Origin: Melastoma dodecandrum
Lineage: Eukaryota; Streptophyta; Magnoliopsida; Myrtales; Melastomataceae
Length of the DNA: 64,000 nucleotides
Assembly: GCA_029817715.1 (NCBI GenBank)
Contig: JARUPY010000320.1
Coordinates: 1 to 64,000, forward strand
Direction: 5' to 3'
Shown: positions 39,901-50,600 of the stretch, one piece after another
Numbering within the stretch: the first letter of the stretch is position 1
Layout of the letters: each line of letters opens with the position of its first letter
Notes under the pieces: generated by a model
Seen by the model: only the letters and a program-made list of their open reading frames with translations
What the model was told of the DNA's origin: nothing
Databases searched by the model: none
Translations under genes and position numbers: made by a program

Positions 39901-42842
39901 ATGCTCCGTACCTTGGTGCTTCCGAACTTGCATTTTCCGAAGCCTAAATGATCCCCAAATGCTTCCCAAACTATTCAAAATTGGAGTTCTACATTTGACA
40001 TTCGGGTCCCTTTCGTTTGCACAATGAGGAACCCCGCGCACAACTTACGCAAGGTTGTGCATCCCGCATGCTCCGTACCTTGGTGCTTCCGAACTTGCAT
40101 TTTCCGAAGCCTAAATGATCCCCAAATGCTTCCCAAACTATTCAAAATTGGAGTTCTACATTTGACATTCGGGTCCCTTTCGTTTGCACAATGAGGAACC
40201 CCGCGCACAACTTACGCAAGGTTGTGCATCCCGCATGCTCCGTACATTGATGCTTCCGAACTTGCATTTTCCGAAGCCTAAATGATCTCCAAATGCTTCC
40301 CAAACTATTCAAAATTGGAGTTCTACATTTGACATTCGGGTCCCTTTCGTTTGCACAATGAGGAACCCCGCGCACAACTTACGCAAGGTTGTGCATCCCG
40401 CATGCTCCGTACCTTGGTGCTTCCGAACTTGCATTTTCCGAAGCCTAAATGATCTCCAAATGCTTCCCAAACTATTCAAAATTGGAGTTCTACATTTGAC
40501 ATTCGGGTCCCTTTCGTTTGCACAATGAGGAACCCCGCGCACAACTTACGCAAGGTTGGGCATCCCGCATGCTCCGTACCTTGGTGCTTCCGAACTTGCA
40601 TTTTCCGAAGCCTAAATGATCCCCAAATGCTTCCCAAACTATTCAAAATTGGAGTTCTACATTTGACATTCGGGTCCCTTTCGTTTGCACAAGGAGGAAC
40701 CCCGCGCACAACTTACGCAAGGTTGTGCATCCCGCATGCTCCGTACCTTGGTGCTTCCGAACTTGCATTTTCCGAAGCCTAAATGATCTCCAAATGCTTC
40801 CCAAACTATTCAAAATTGGAGTTCTACATTTGACATTCGGGTCCCTTTCGTTTGCACAAGGAGGAACCCCGCGCACAACTTACGCAAGGTTGTGCATCCC
40901 GCATGCTCCGTACATTGATGCTTCCGAACTTGCATTTTCCGAAGCCTAAATGATCTCCAAATGCTTCCCAAACTATTCAAAATTGGAGTTCTACATTTGA
41001 CATTCGGGTCCCTTTCGTTTGCACAAGGAGGAACCCCGCGCACAACTTACGCAAGGTTGTGCATCCCGCATGCTCCGTACATTGATGCTTCCGAACTTGC
41101 ATTTTCCGAAGCCTAAATGATCTCCAAATGCTTCCCAAACTATTCAAAATTGGAGTTCTACATTTGACATTCGGGTCCCTTTCGTTTGCACAAGGAGGAA
41201 CCCCGCGCACAACTTACGCAAGGTTGTGCATCCCGCATGCTCCGTACCTTGGTGCTTCCGAACTTGCATTTTCCGAAGCCTAAATGATCCCCAAATGCTT
41301 CCCAAACTATTCAAAATTGGAGTTCTACATTTGACATTCGGGTCCCTTTCGTTTGCACAATGAGGAACCCCGCGCACAACTTACGCAAGGTTGTGCATCC
41401 CGCATGCTCCGTACCTTGATGCTTCCGAACTTGCATTTTCCGAAGCCTAAATGATCCCCAAATGCTTCCCAAACTATTCAAAATTGGAGTTCTACATTTG
41501 ACGTTCGGGTCCCTTTCGTTTGCACAATGAGGAACCCCGCGCACAACTTACGCAAGGTTGTGCATCCCGCATGCTCCGTACATTGATGCTTCCGAACTTG
41601 CATTTTCCGAAGCCTAAATGATCTCCAAATGCTTCCCAAACTATTCAAAATTGGAGTTCTACATTTGACATTCGGGTCCCTTTCGTTTGCACAATGAGGA
41701 ACCCCGCGCACAACTTACGCAAGGTTGTGCATCCCGCATGCTCCGTACATTGATGCTTCCGAACTTGCATTTTCCGAAGCCTAAATGATCTCCAAATGCT
41801 TCCCAAACTATTCAAAATTGGAGTTCTACATTTGACATTCGGGTCCCTTTCGTTTGCACAAGGAGGAACCCCGCGCACAACTTACGCAAGGTTGTGCATC
41901 CCGCATGCTCCGTACCTTGGTGCTTCCGAACTTGCATTTTCCGAAGCCTAAATGATCCCCAAATGCTTCCCAAACTATTCAAAATTGGAGTTCTACATTT
42001 GACATTCGGGTCCCTTTCGTTTGCACAAGGAGGAACCCCGCGCACAACTTACGCAAGGTTGTGCATCCCGCATGCTCCGTACCTTGGTGCTTCCGAACTT
42101 GCATTTTCCGAAGCCTAAATGATCCCCAAATGCTTCCCAAACTATTCAAAATTGGAGTTCTACATTTGACATTCGGGTCCCTTTCGTTTGCACAAGGAGG
42201 AACCCCGCGCACAACTTACGCAAGGTTGTGCATCCCGCATGCTCCGTACCTTGGTGCTTCCGAACTTGCATTTTCCGAAGCCTAAATGATCCCCAAATGC
42301 TTCCCAAACTATTCAAAATTGGAGTTCTACATTTGACATTCGGGTCCCTTTCGTTTGCACAAGGAGGAACCCCGCGCACAACTTACGCAAGGTTGTGCAT
42401 CCCGCATGCTCCGTACATTGATGCTTCCGAACTTGCATTTTCCGAAGCCTAAATGATCTCCAAATGCTTCCCAAACTATTCAAAATTGGAGTTCTACATT
42501 TGACATTCGGGTCCCTTTCGTTTGCACAAGGAGGAACCCCGCGCACAACTTACGCAAGGTTGTGCATCCCGCATGCTCCGTACCTTGGTGCTTCCGAACT
42601 TGCATTTTCCGAAGCCTAAATGATCCCCAAATGCTTCCCAAACTATTCAAAATTGGAGTTCTACATTTGACATTCGGGTCCCTTTCGTTTGCACAATGAG
42701 GAACCCCGCGCACAACTTACGCAAGGTTGTGCATCCCGCATGCTCCGTACCTTGGTGCTTCCGAACTTGCATTTTCCGAAGCCTAAATGATCCCCAAATG
42801 CTTCCCAAACTATTCAAAATTGGAGTTCTACATTTGACATTC

Positions 42843-43844
42843 GGGTCCCTTTCGTTTGCACAATGAGGAACCCCGCGCACAACTTACGCAAGGTTGTGCA
42901 TCCCGCATGCTCCGTACCTTGGTGCTTCCGAACTTGCATTTTCCGAAGCCTAAATGATCCCCAAATGCTTCCCAAACTATTCAAAATTGGAGTTCTACAT
43001 TTGACATTCGGGTCCCTTTCGTTTGCACAAGGAGGAACCCCGCGCACAACTTACGCAAGGTTGTGCATCCCGCATGCTCCGTACCTTGGTGCTTCCGAAC
43101 TTGCATTTTTCGAAGCCTAAATGATCTCCAAATGCTTCCCAAACTATTCAAAATTGGAGTTCTACATTTGACATTCGGGTCCCTTTCGTTTGCACAAGGA
43201 GGAACCCCGCGCACAACTTACGCAAGGTTGTGCATCCCGCATGCTCCGTACCTTGGTGCTTCCGAACTTGCATTTTCCGAAGCCTAAATGATCCCCAAAT
43301 GCTTCCCAAACTATTCAAAATTGGAGTTCTACATTTGACATTCGGGTCCCTTTCGTTTGCACAATGAGGAACCCCGCGCACAACTTACGCAAGGTTGTGC
43401 ATCCCGCATGCTCCGTACCTTGGTGCTTCCGAACTTGCATTTTCCGAAGCCTAAATGATCCCCAAATGCTTCCCAAACTATTCAAAATTGGAGTTCTACA
43501 TTTGACATTCGGGTCCCTTTCGTTTGCACAAGGAGGAACCCCGCGCACAACTTACGCAAGGTTGTGCATCCCGCATGCTCCGTACCTTGGTGCTTCCGAA
43601 CTTGCATTTTCCGAAGCCTAAATGATCTCCAAATGCTTCCCAAACTATTCAAAATTGGAGTTCTACATTTGACATTCGGGTCCCTTTCGTTTGCACAAGG
43701 AGGAACCCCGCGCACAACTTACGCAAGGTTGTGCATCCCGCATGCTCCGTACCTTGGTGCTTCCGAACTTGCATTTTCCGAAGCCTAAATGATCCCCAAA
43801 TGCTTCCCAAACTATTCAAAATTGGAGTTCTACATTTGACATTC
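42843..43844. repeat. trimeric higher-order repeat, 501 bp x 2
   Basis: Monomers at 42843, 43010 and 43177 and at 43344, 43511 and 43678 show the same order: aatgagg with gatcccc, aaggagg with gatctcc, aaggagg with gatcccc. Confidence 0.72.
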
Positions 43845-45514
43845 GGGTCCCTTTCGTTTGCACAATGAGGAACCCCGCGCACAACTTACGCAAGGTTGTG
43901 CATCCCGCATGCTCCGTACCTTGGTGCTTCCGAACTTGCATTTTCCGAAGCCTAAATGATCCCCAAATGCTTCCCAAACTATTCAAAATTGGAGTTCTAC
44001 ATTTGACATTCGGGTCCCTTTCGTTTGCACAATGAGGAACCCCGCGCACAACTTACGCAAGGTTGTGCATCCCGCATGCTCCGTACATTGATGCTTCCCA
44101 ACTTGCATTTTCCGAAGCCTAAATGATCTCCAAATGCTTCCCAAACTATTCAAAATTGGAGTTCTACATTTGACATTCGGGTCCCTTTCGTTTGCACAAG
44201 GAGGAACCCCGCGCACAACTTACGCAAGGTTGTGCATCCCGCATGCTCCGTACCTTGGTGCTTCCGAACTTGCATTTTCCGAAGCCTAAATGATCCCCAA
44301 ATGCTTCCCAAACTATTCAAAATTGGAGTTCTACATTTGACATTCGGGTCCCTTTCGTTTGCACAAGGAGGAACCCCGCGCACAACTTACGCAAGGTTGT
44401 GCATCCCGCATGCTCCGTACCTTGGTGCTTCCGAACTTGCATTTTCCGAAGCCTAAATGATCCCCAAATGCTTCCCAAACTATTCAAAATTGGAGTTCTA
44501 CATTTGACATTCGGGTCCTTTTCGTTTGCACAATGAGGAACCCCGCGCACAACTTACGCAAGGTTGTGCATCCCGCATGCTCCGTACCTTGGTGCTTCCG
44601 AACTTGCATTTTCCGAAGCCTAAATGATCCCCAAATGCTTCCCAAACTATTCAAAATTGGAGTTCTACATTTGACATTCGGGTCCCTTTCGTTTGCACAA
44701 TGAGGAACCCCGCGCACAACTTACGCAAGGTTGTGCATCCCGCATGCTCCGTACCTTGGTGCTTCCGAACTTGCATTTTCCGAAGCCTAAATGATCCCCA
44801 AATGCTTCCCAAACTATTCAAAATTGGAGTTCTACATTTGACATTCGGGTCCCTTTCGTTTGCACAAGGAGGAACCCCGCGCACAACTTACGCAAGGTTG
44901 TGCATCCCGCATGCTCCGTACCTTGGTGCTTCCGAACTTGCATTTTTCGAAGCCTAAATGATCTCCAAATGCTTCCCAAACTATTCAAAATTGGAGTTCT
45001 ACATTTGACATTCGGGTCCCTTTCGTTTGCACAAGGAGGAACCCCGCGCACAACTTACGCAAGGTTGTGCATCCCGCATGCTCCGTACCTTGGTGCTTCC
45101 GAACTTGCATTTTTCGAAGCCTAAATGATCTCCAAATGCTTCCCAAACTATTCAAAATTGGAGTTCTACATTTGACATTCGGGTCCCTTTCGTTTGCACA
45201 AGGAGGAACCCCGCGCACAACTTACGCAAGGTTGTGCATCCCGCATGCTCCGTACCTTGGTGCTTCCGAACTTGCATTTTCCGAAGCCTAAATGATCCCC
45301 AAATGCTTCCCAAACTATTCAAAATTGGAGTTCTACATTTGACATTCGGGTCCCTTTCGTTTGCACAAGGAGGAACCCCGCGCACAACTTACGCAAGGTT
45401 GTGCATCCCGCATGCTCCGTACCTTGGTGCTTCCGAACTTGCATTTTCCGAAGCCTAAATGATCCCCAAATGCTTCCCAAACTATTCAAAATTGGAGTTC
45501 TACATTTGACATTC

Positions 45515-46516
45515 GGGTCCCTTTCGTTTGCACAATGAGGAACCCCGCGCACAACTTACGCAAGGTTGTGCATCCCGCATGCTCCGTACATTGATGCTTC
45601 CGAACTTGCATTTTCCGAAGCCTAAATGATCTCCAAATGCTTCCCAAACTATTCAAAATTGGAGTTCTACATTTGACATTCGGGTCCCTTTCGTTTGCAC
45701 AAGGAGGAACCCCGCGCACAACTTACGCAAGGTTGTGCATCCCGCATGCTCCGTACCTTGGTGCTTCCGAACTTGCATTTTCCGAAGCCTAAATGATCCC
45801 CAAATGCTTCCCAAACTATTCAAAATTGGAGTTCTACATTTGACATTCGGGTCCCTTTCGTTTGCACAAGGAGGAACCCCGCGCACAACTTACGCAAGGT
45901 TGTGCATCCCGCATGCTCCGTACCTTGGTGCTTCCGAAATTGCATTTTCCGAAGCCTAAATGATCCCCAAATGCTTCCCAAACTATTCAAAATTGGAGTT
46001 CTACATTTGACATTCGGGTCCCTTTCGTTTGCACAATGAGGAACCCCGCGCACAACTTACGCAAGGTTGTGCATCCCGCATGCTCCGTACATTGATGCTT
46101 CCGAACTTGCATTTTCCGAAGCCTAAATGATCTCCAAATGCTTCCCAAACTATTCAAAATTGGAGTTCTACATTTGACATTCGGGTCCCTTTCGTTTGCA
46201 CAAGGAGGAACCTCGCGCACAACTTACGCAAGGTTGTGCATCCCGCATGCTCCGTACCTTGGTGCTTCCGAACTTGCATTTTCCGAAGCCTAAATGATCC
46301 CCAAATGCTTCCCAAACTATTCAAAATTGGAGTTCTACATTTGACATTCGGGTCCCTTTCGTTTGCACAAGGAGGAACCCCGCGCACAACTTACGCAAGG
46401 TTGTGCATCCCGCATGCTCCGTACCTTGGTGCTTCCGAAATTGCATTTTCCGAAGCCTAAATGATCCCCAAATGCTTCCCAAACTATTCAAAATTGGAGT
46501 TCTACATTTGACATTC
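45515..46516. repeat. trimeric higher-order repeat next to the retrotransposon, 501 bp x 2
   Basis: Two copies of a three-monomer order: cattgatgc/gatctcc, ccttggtgc/gatcccc, then a gaaattgc monomer (45515, 45682, 45849; repeated at 46016, 46183, 46350). The gaaattgc subtype is also frequent on the far side of the insertion. Confidence 0.78.
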
Positions 46517-46874
46517 GGGTCCCTTTCGTTTGCACAATGAGGAACCCCGCGCACAACTTACGCAAGGTTGTGCATCCCGCATGCTCCGTACCTTGGTGCT
46601 TCCGAAATTGCATTTTCCGAAGCCTAAATGATCCCCAAATGCTTCCCAAACTATTCAAAATTGGAGTTCTACATTTGACATTCGGGTCCCTTTCGTTTGC
46701 ACAAGGAGGAACCCCGCGCACAACTTACGCAAGGTTGTGCATCCCGCATGCTCCGTACCTTGGTGCTTCCGAAATTGCATTTTCCGAAGCCTAAATGATC
46801 CCCAAATGCTTCCCAAACTATTCAAAATTGGAGTTCTACATTTGACATTCGGGTCCCTTTCCTTTGCACAATGA

Positions 46875-46879
46875 GGAAC
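46875..46879. repeat. target site duplication, left copy (GGAAC)
   Basis: The five bases before the LTR are GGAAC, and the same five follow the other LTR at 52749-52753. Removing the element and one copy restores an uninterrupted satellite monomer. Five bases is the usual Ty3/gypsy duplication length. Confidence 0.97.
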
Positions 46880-47036
46880 TGATACGGGGACGGCAAGGAA
46901 TAGATGATTCCTAAACCAAAAATGAATGGTAACGTCACTGAAAAGGATGCGGAATGGAGTGACGCTCGGTATGGACGGAAAATGTGTGGGGTAGGCGGCT
47001 GAATGATAAAAATGAGGGGTTGAAATCAACCTCCAC

Positions 47037-47157
47037 GGATACAGATGCACCACCGTGAAAGAAGACTCGGGTAGACTCGTTTGGCCGTGGATACAGATAC
47101 ACCACCACGAAACAAGACGAGGGCGAGGCACAACACGGAGGATAGAGATACACCACC
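47037..47157. repeat. three short direct repeats inside the 3' LTR
   Basis: Three copies of ggatacagatRcaccacc with starts about 51-52 bp apart, matching 52127-52247 in the 5' LTR. The third copy carries gatagagat here. They lie downstream of the TATA box in element sense, so in the R/U5 part. Function unknown. Confidence 0.8.
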
Positions 47158-47316
47158 ACCGGTTGATACACTCTACTCAATCCGCACTTGGAAATCCACC
47201 AAATGAAGAACGAGGTTTGAAGGAGAATCCACTCACTTCGGATAAAAGACACTTAAGTTTGATAGGGGTTTATAATTTGATAAAAAGCTGTCATCCAAAT
47301 GAGTACAAGGTGCCCA

Positions 47317-47324
47317 TTATATAG
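47317..47324 (-). promoter_or_regulatory. TATA box in the 3' LTR
   Basis: CTATATAA in element sense, the same sequence as the 5' LTR copy at 52407-52414. In the 3' LTR it would drive transcription outward into the left satellite array, if it is active at all. Confidence 0.55.
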
Positions 47325-47536
47325 GGAACACCTGAAGAAGAACTTAAATGCACGAAATGAACCTAGGCTAGATGCATGCAAGGCCAGATTCATGGACGAA
47401 CCATAAATGGCTTATTGGAAATGCAACAAAGTAAATGCAAAGCATAAATGAGGAATGCGAAATGATTCAGCTTCCTCGAGGCTCTTCATCTTCGAGACTC
47501 ATGGTTTGGCCGACTCTTCGTTGCTCAGTCGCTGAT

Positions 47537-47611
47537 CGCGTCGACTTGGTCGCACCTCCTTGAGTCGCGTCGACTTGGTCGCACCTCCTTGAGTCGCGTC
47601 GACTTGGTCGC
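47537..47611. repeat. 29-bp tandem repeat in U3, 3' LTR copy
   Basis: Two full 29-bp units (47537-47565, 47566-47594) and a 17-bp partial unit, each containing cgcgtcgacttggtcgc. The repeat starts immediately after the polyprotein stop codon in element sense. The 5' LTR has only one full unit plus the partial, which accounts for the whole length difference between the LTRs. Confidence 0.95.
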
Positions 47612-50600
47612 TCACTCGCTAACGAGTAAAGTGACTCCTCTCTTGCTGCGCGTCGACGGGGATAAGTTGTCGTCCGTCTTTGTATCATCCTCCCCTTGTT
47701 TAAAAGAGTTTGTCCTCAAACTCTCGTCGTCGTCATCCTCCACAAATGGCATGAGATCCTGGACGTTGAATGTGGCAGAAACGCCATAGTCACCTGGAAG
47801 ATCAATTTTGTAGGCGTTGTCGTTGATGCGCTCGATGATCTTGAATGGTCCTTCAGCGCGCGGCATGAGCTTGTTCTTCCTCTTGCCTGGGAATCGCTCC
47901 TTGCGCAAATGAATCCAAACTAAGTCTCCTGGCTGAAATATCTTCACTCTTCTTCCGCGATTGGCTCTTTCTGCGTAACGTTGATTGGCCTTCTCGATCT
48001 GCGCTCGAGTCTTCTCATGGAGCAATCGCATCTCCTTAGCGCGCTCTTCAGCATCTCGACTAACTGATCTCAAATCGCTCGCAGGCATTAGTTCAACAGG
48101 GACTAAAGGATCGAGTCCGTAAACTACCTTGAAGGGTGATGACTTCGTTGTCGAACTCGGGACTCGATTGTATGCGAATTCAGCATGGGCAAGCTTGATG
48201 TCCCAATCCTTCTGGTTCTTCGAGACCAAGGTTCGAAGGATTGCAGCCATAGTGCGATTGACAACCTCCGTTTGTCCATCGGTTTGCGGATGATAAGCTG
48301 TGCTGAATACAAGCTTCGTTCCTAACTTGTGCCACAGTGTCTTCCAAAAGTAGCTTAGGAACTTCGTGTCGCGATCTGAAACGATCGACTTGGGTACTCC
48401 ATGCAACCTTAGCACTTCTCGAAAGTACAAATCTGCTACGTTGGTCGCATCGTCCGTTTTCTGACATGGGATGAAGTGTGCCATCTTTGAAAATCGGTCG
48501 ACCACTACCATGATCGAATCGTTTCTTCGTTGCGTTCTTGGCAGTCCTAGTACAAAATCCATACTCACATGTTCCCATGGTCGCTCTGGGACGGGCAATG
48601 GAGTGTAGAGGCCTTGAGGTTGGACACGGCTCTTCGCTTGCTGGCAAGTCGCACATCTCGCGATTAGTCCTCGCACTTGTTTCTCCATTCGAGGCCAATA
48701 GAAATGCTCTTGTATCATTGCTAGTGTCTTGTCGACTCCAAAATGTCCAGCGATTCCTCCTCCATGGACTTCTCGTATAAGTAGCTCTCGCGTCGAACTC
48801 CTTGGAACGCATAGCTTAGAGTCGCGAAATAAGAATCCATTCACCTGGTGGAATCGATCGATGGCTTGCTTGGCGCATTGGACGAAGATCGCTCCAAAAT
48901 CTTCATCGTCCTTGTACAACTCCTTCAAGTACTCAAACCCGATCAGCTTTGTCTCCATCGCAGATAGTAACATCATTTTCCTCGAGAGAACATCTGCGAC
49001 TACATTCTTCGCGCCAGGTTTGTGCTTCAAGACAAAGTTGAATGCTTGTAGAAACTCTACCCACTTCGCATGTCGGCGACTAAGCTTGTGTTGGCCATTG
49101 ATGTACTTGAGAGCTTCATGATCGGTGTGCAACACAACCTCTCTGGGCAGCAAGTAATGACTCCAAGTCTCGAGTACTCGAACAATTGCTAAGAACTCCT
49201 TGTCATATGTCGAGTAGTTCAATTTGGCGCCATTAAGCTTCTCGCTGAAATAAGCGATGGGTCTTCCCTCCTGCAGCAAAACTCCTCCAATTCCTACTCC
49301 CGATGCATCACATTCCACTTCGAACATCTTCGCAAAGTCGGGTAAAGCTAGAACTGGGGCTGCGCTTAGACACTCCTTCAGTCGCTCGAAACTAGCTTGT
49401 GCGACTGGTGTCCACTCGAATTGGTCTCCCTTCAAACATTCGGTGAGTGGGGCTGCGATTGAGCTAAATCCTTGAATGAACCTCCGATAGAAAGACGCCA
49501 AGCCATGGAAGCTGCGAATGTCGCGGAAATTCCTTGGAGTCGGCCACTCCTTGATCGCTTCAATCTTGCTCTCGTCCACCTTAATTCCTTCTGCTGAGAC
49601 GACAAATCCAAGAAATATTACACTCGGTTGGAAAAACTTACATTTCTTGAGATTTCCATATAGCTTTTCCTCCCGAAGTGTGTTGAACACAGCTCGCAAA
49701 TGATTGATATGCTCCTCATTGCTCCGGCTGTATACAAGAATATCGTCGAAGTAGACGACCACAAACTTCCCCATGAATGGTCGCAATACATGGGTCATTA
49801 GTCGCATGAACGTGCTGGGCGCGTTTGACAATCCAAATGGCATCACCAACCACTCGTACAACCCGTACTTAGTCTTGAAGGCTGTCTTCCACTCGTCGCC
49901 TTCTTTCATCCGGATCTGGTGATAACCACTTCGCAAATCCACTTTGGAAAACACCTGCGCTCCATGCAACTCATCCAACATATCATCCAGTCGAGGGATA
50001 GGAAAGCGATACTTTACTGTAATTTTGTTGATCGCTCGACTGTCCATGCACATTCTCCATGTGCCATCCTTCTTCGGCACCAATATGGCTGGAACCGAAC
50101 ATGGGCTCAAACTCTCTCGAACTGATCCCTTGTTGACAAGCTCGTCGACTTGTCTCTGCAACTCCTTTGCTTCCTCTGGATTGCATCGATAGGCTGGTCG
50201 ATTTGGTAGCGACGCCCCTGGAACCAAGTCGATTTGATGTTGGATGCTCCGCATCGGTGGTAAGTCGACTGGTAGCTCCTCTGGAAATACGTCCTTGAAC
50301 TCCTCAAGAATGGAAGCGGCTTGAGGATGGCTCGTCGCTTGACCTAGGGGGGATTCGACAAGAACCACAAAATAAGCCTTCTCACCTTCTTGAATCGCTC
50401 GAACTAGTTGAACTCCCTTGAGAGGCTGGTCGCTGAGTCGATCCTGGGTCGCGATTGTAGGCTGACTAGTGAGGGGCATCAAAGTGACCTTCTTCTCTCC
50501 GACGTGGATGGAATAGGTATTCCGATACCCGTCGTGTTGCGCGCGTCGATCAAACTGCCACGGTCTCCCCAATAGTAGATGACATGCATCCATGGGAATG

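Larger units (their letters stand above)
10731..46879. repeat. main 167-bp satellite array left of the retrotransposon
   Basis: Roughly 216 monomers in one orientation with almost constant 167-bp spacing. Exceptions are 166-bp monomers near 26646, 26812 and 33825 and one base gained near 27830 (gcgccaagg). Most differences are single-base variants shared by many monomers, several of them C-to-T or G-to-A at CpG (ttacgc to ttatgc, ccgaagcc to ccaaagcc, ccccgcgc to cctcgcgc). Short higher-order repeats are listed separately. The block ends in the middle of a monomer at GGAAC, where the retrotransposon begins. Confidence 0.97.
46880..47687 (-). repeat. 3' LTR (808 bp)
   Basis: Begins TGATAC and ends GTATCA, a perfect 6-bp inverted terminal repeat. 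It is 29 bp longer than the 5' LTR because it has one more unit of a 29-bp tandem repeat. It differs from the other LTR at 47108, 47145, 47259, 47293, 47501 and 47622. The first 76 bases in element sense (47687 down to 47612) are coding: they hold the last base of one codon, the last 24 codons of the polyprotein and its stop. The rest holds no gene. Confidence 0.97.

Noticed and set aside
139..46727. Hundreds of near-identical open frames of 68-91 codons on both strands, repeating every 167 bp
   Set aside because: They are the satellite monomer read in frames without stops. The frame changes at each monomer because 167 is not a multiple of three, and there is no start context, codon bias or variation pattern of a coding sequence.
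1..46879. CRISPR-like regular repetition
   Set aside because: Repeats are contiguous 167-bp units with no unique spacers, and the embedded element is a plant retrotransposon.
47612..47737. Canonical chromodomain at the integrase C-terminus
   Set aside because: The tail after the GPF/Y-like segment is short and acidic and lacks the aromatic cage residues. It fits a CR-type motif instead.
48180..48812. Minus-strand frame of 210 codons overlapping integrase
   Set aside because: It is an alternative frame of the integrase coding sequence. The conserved integrase residues are all in the long frame.
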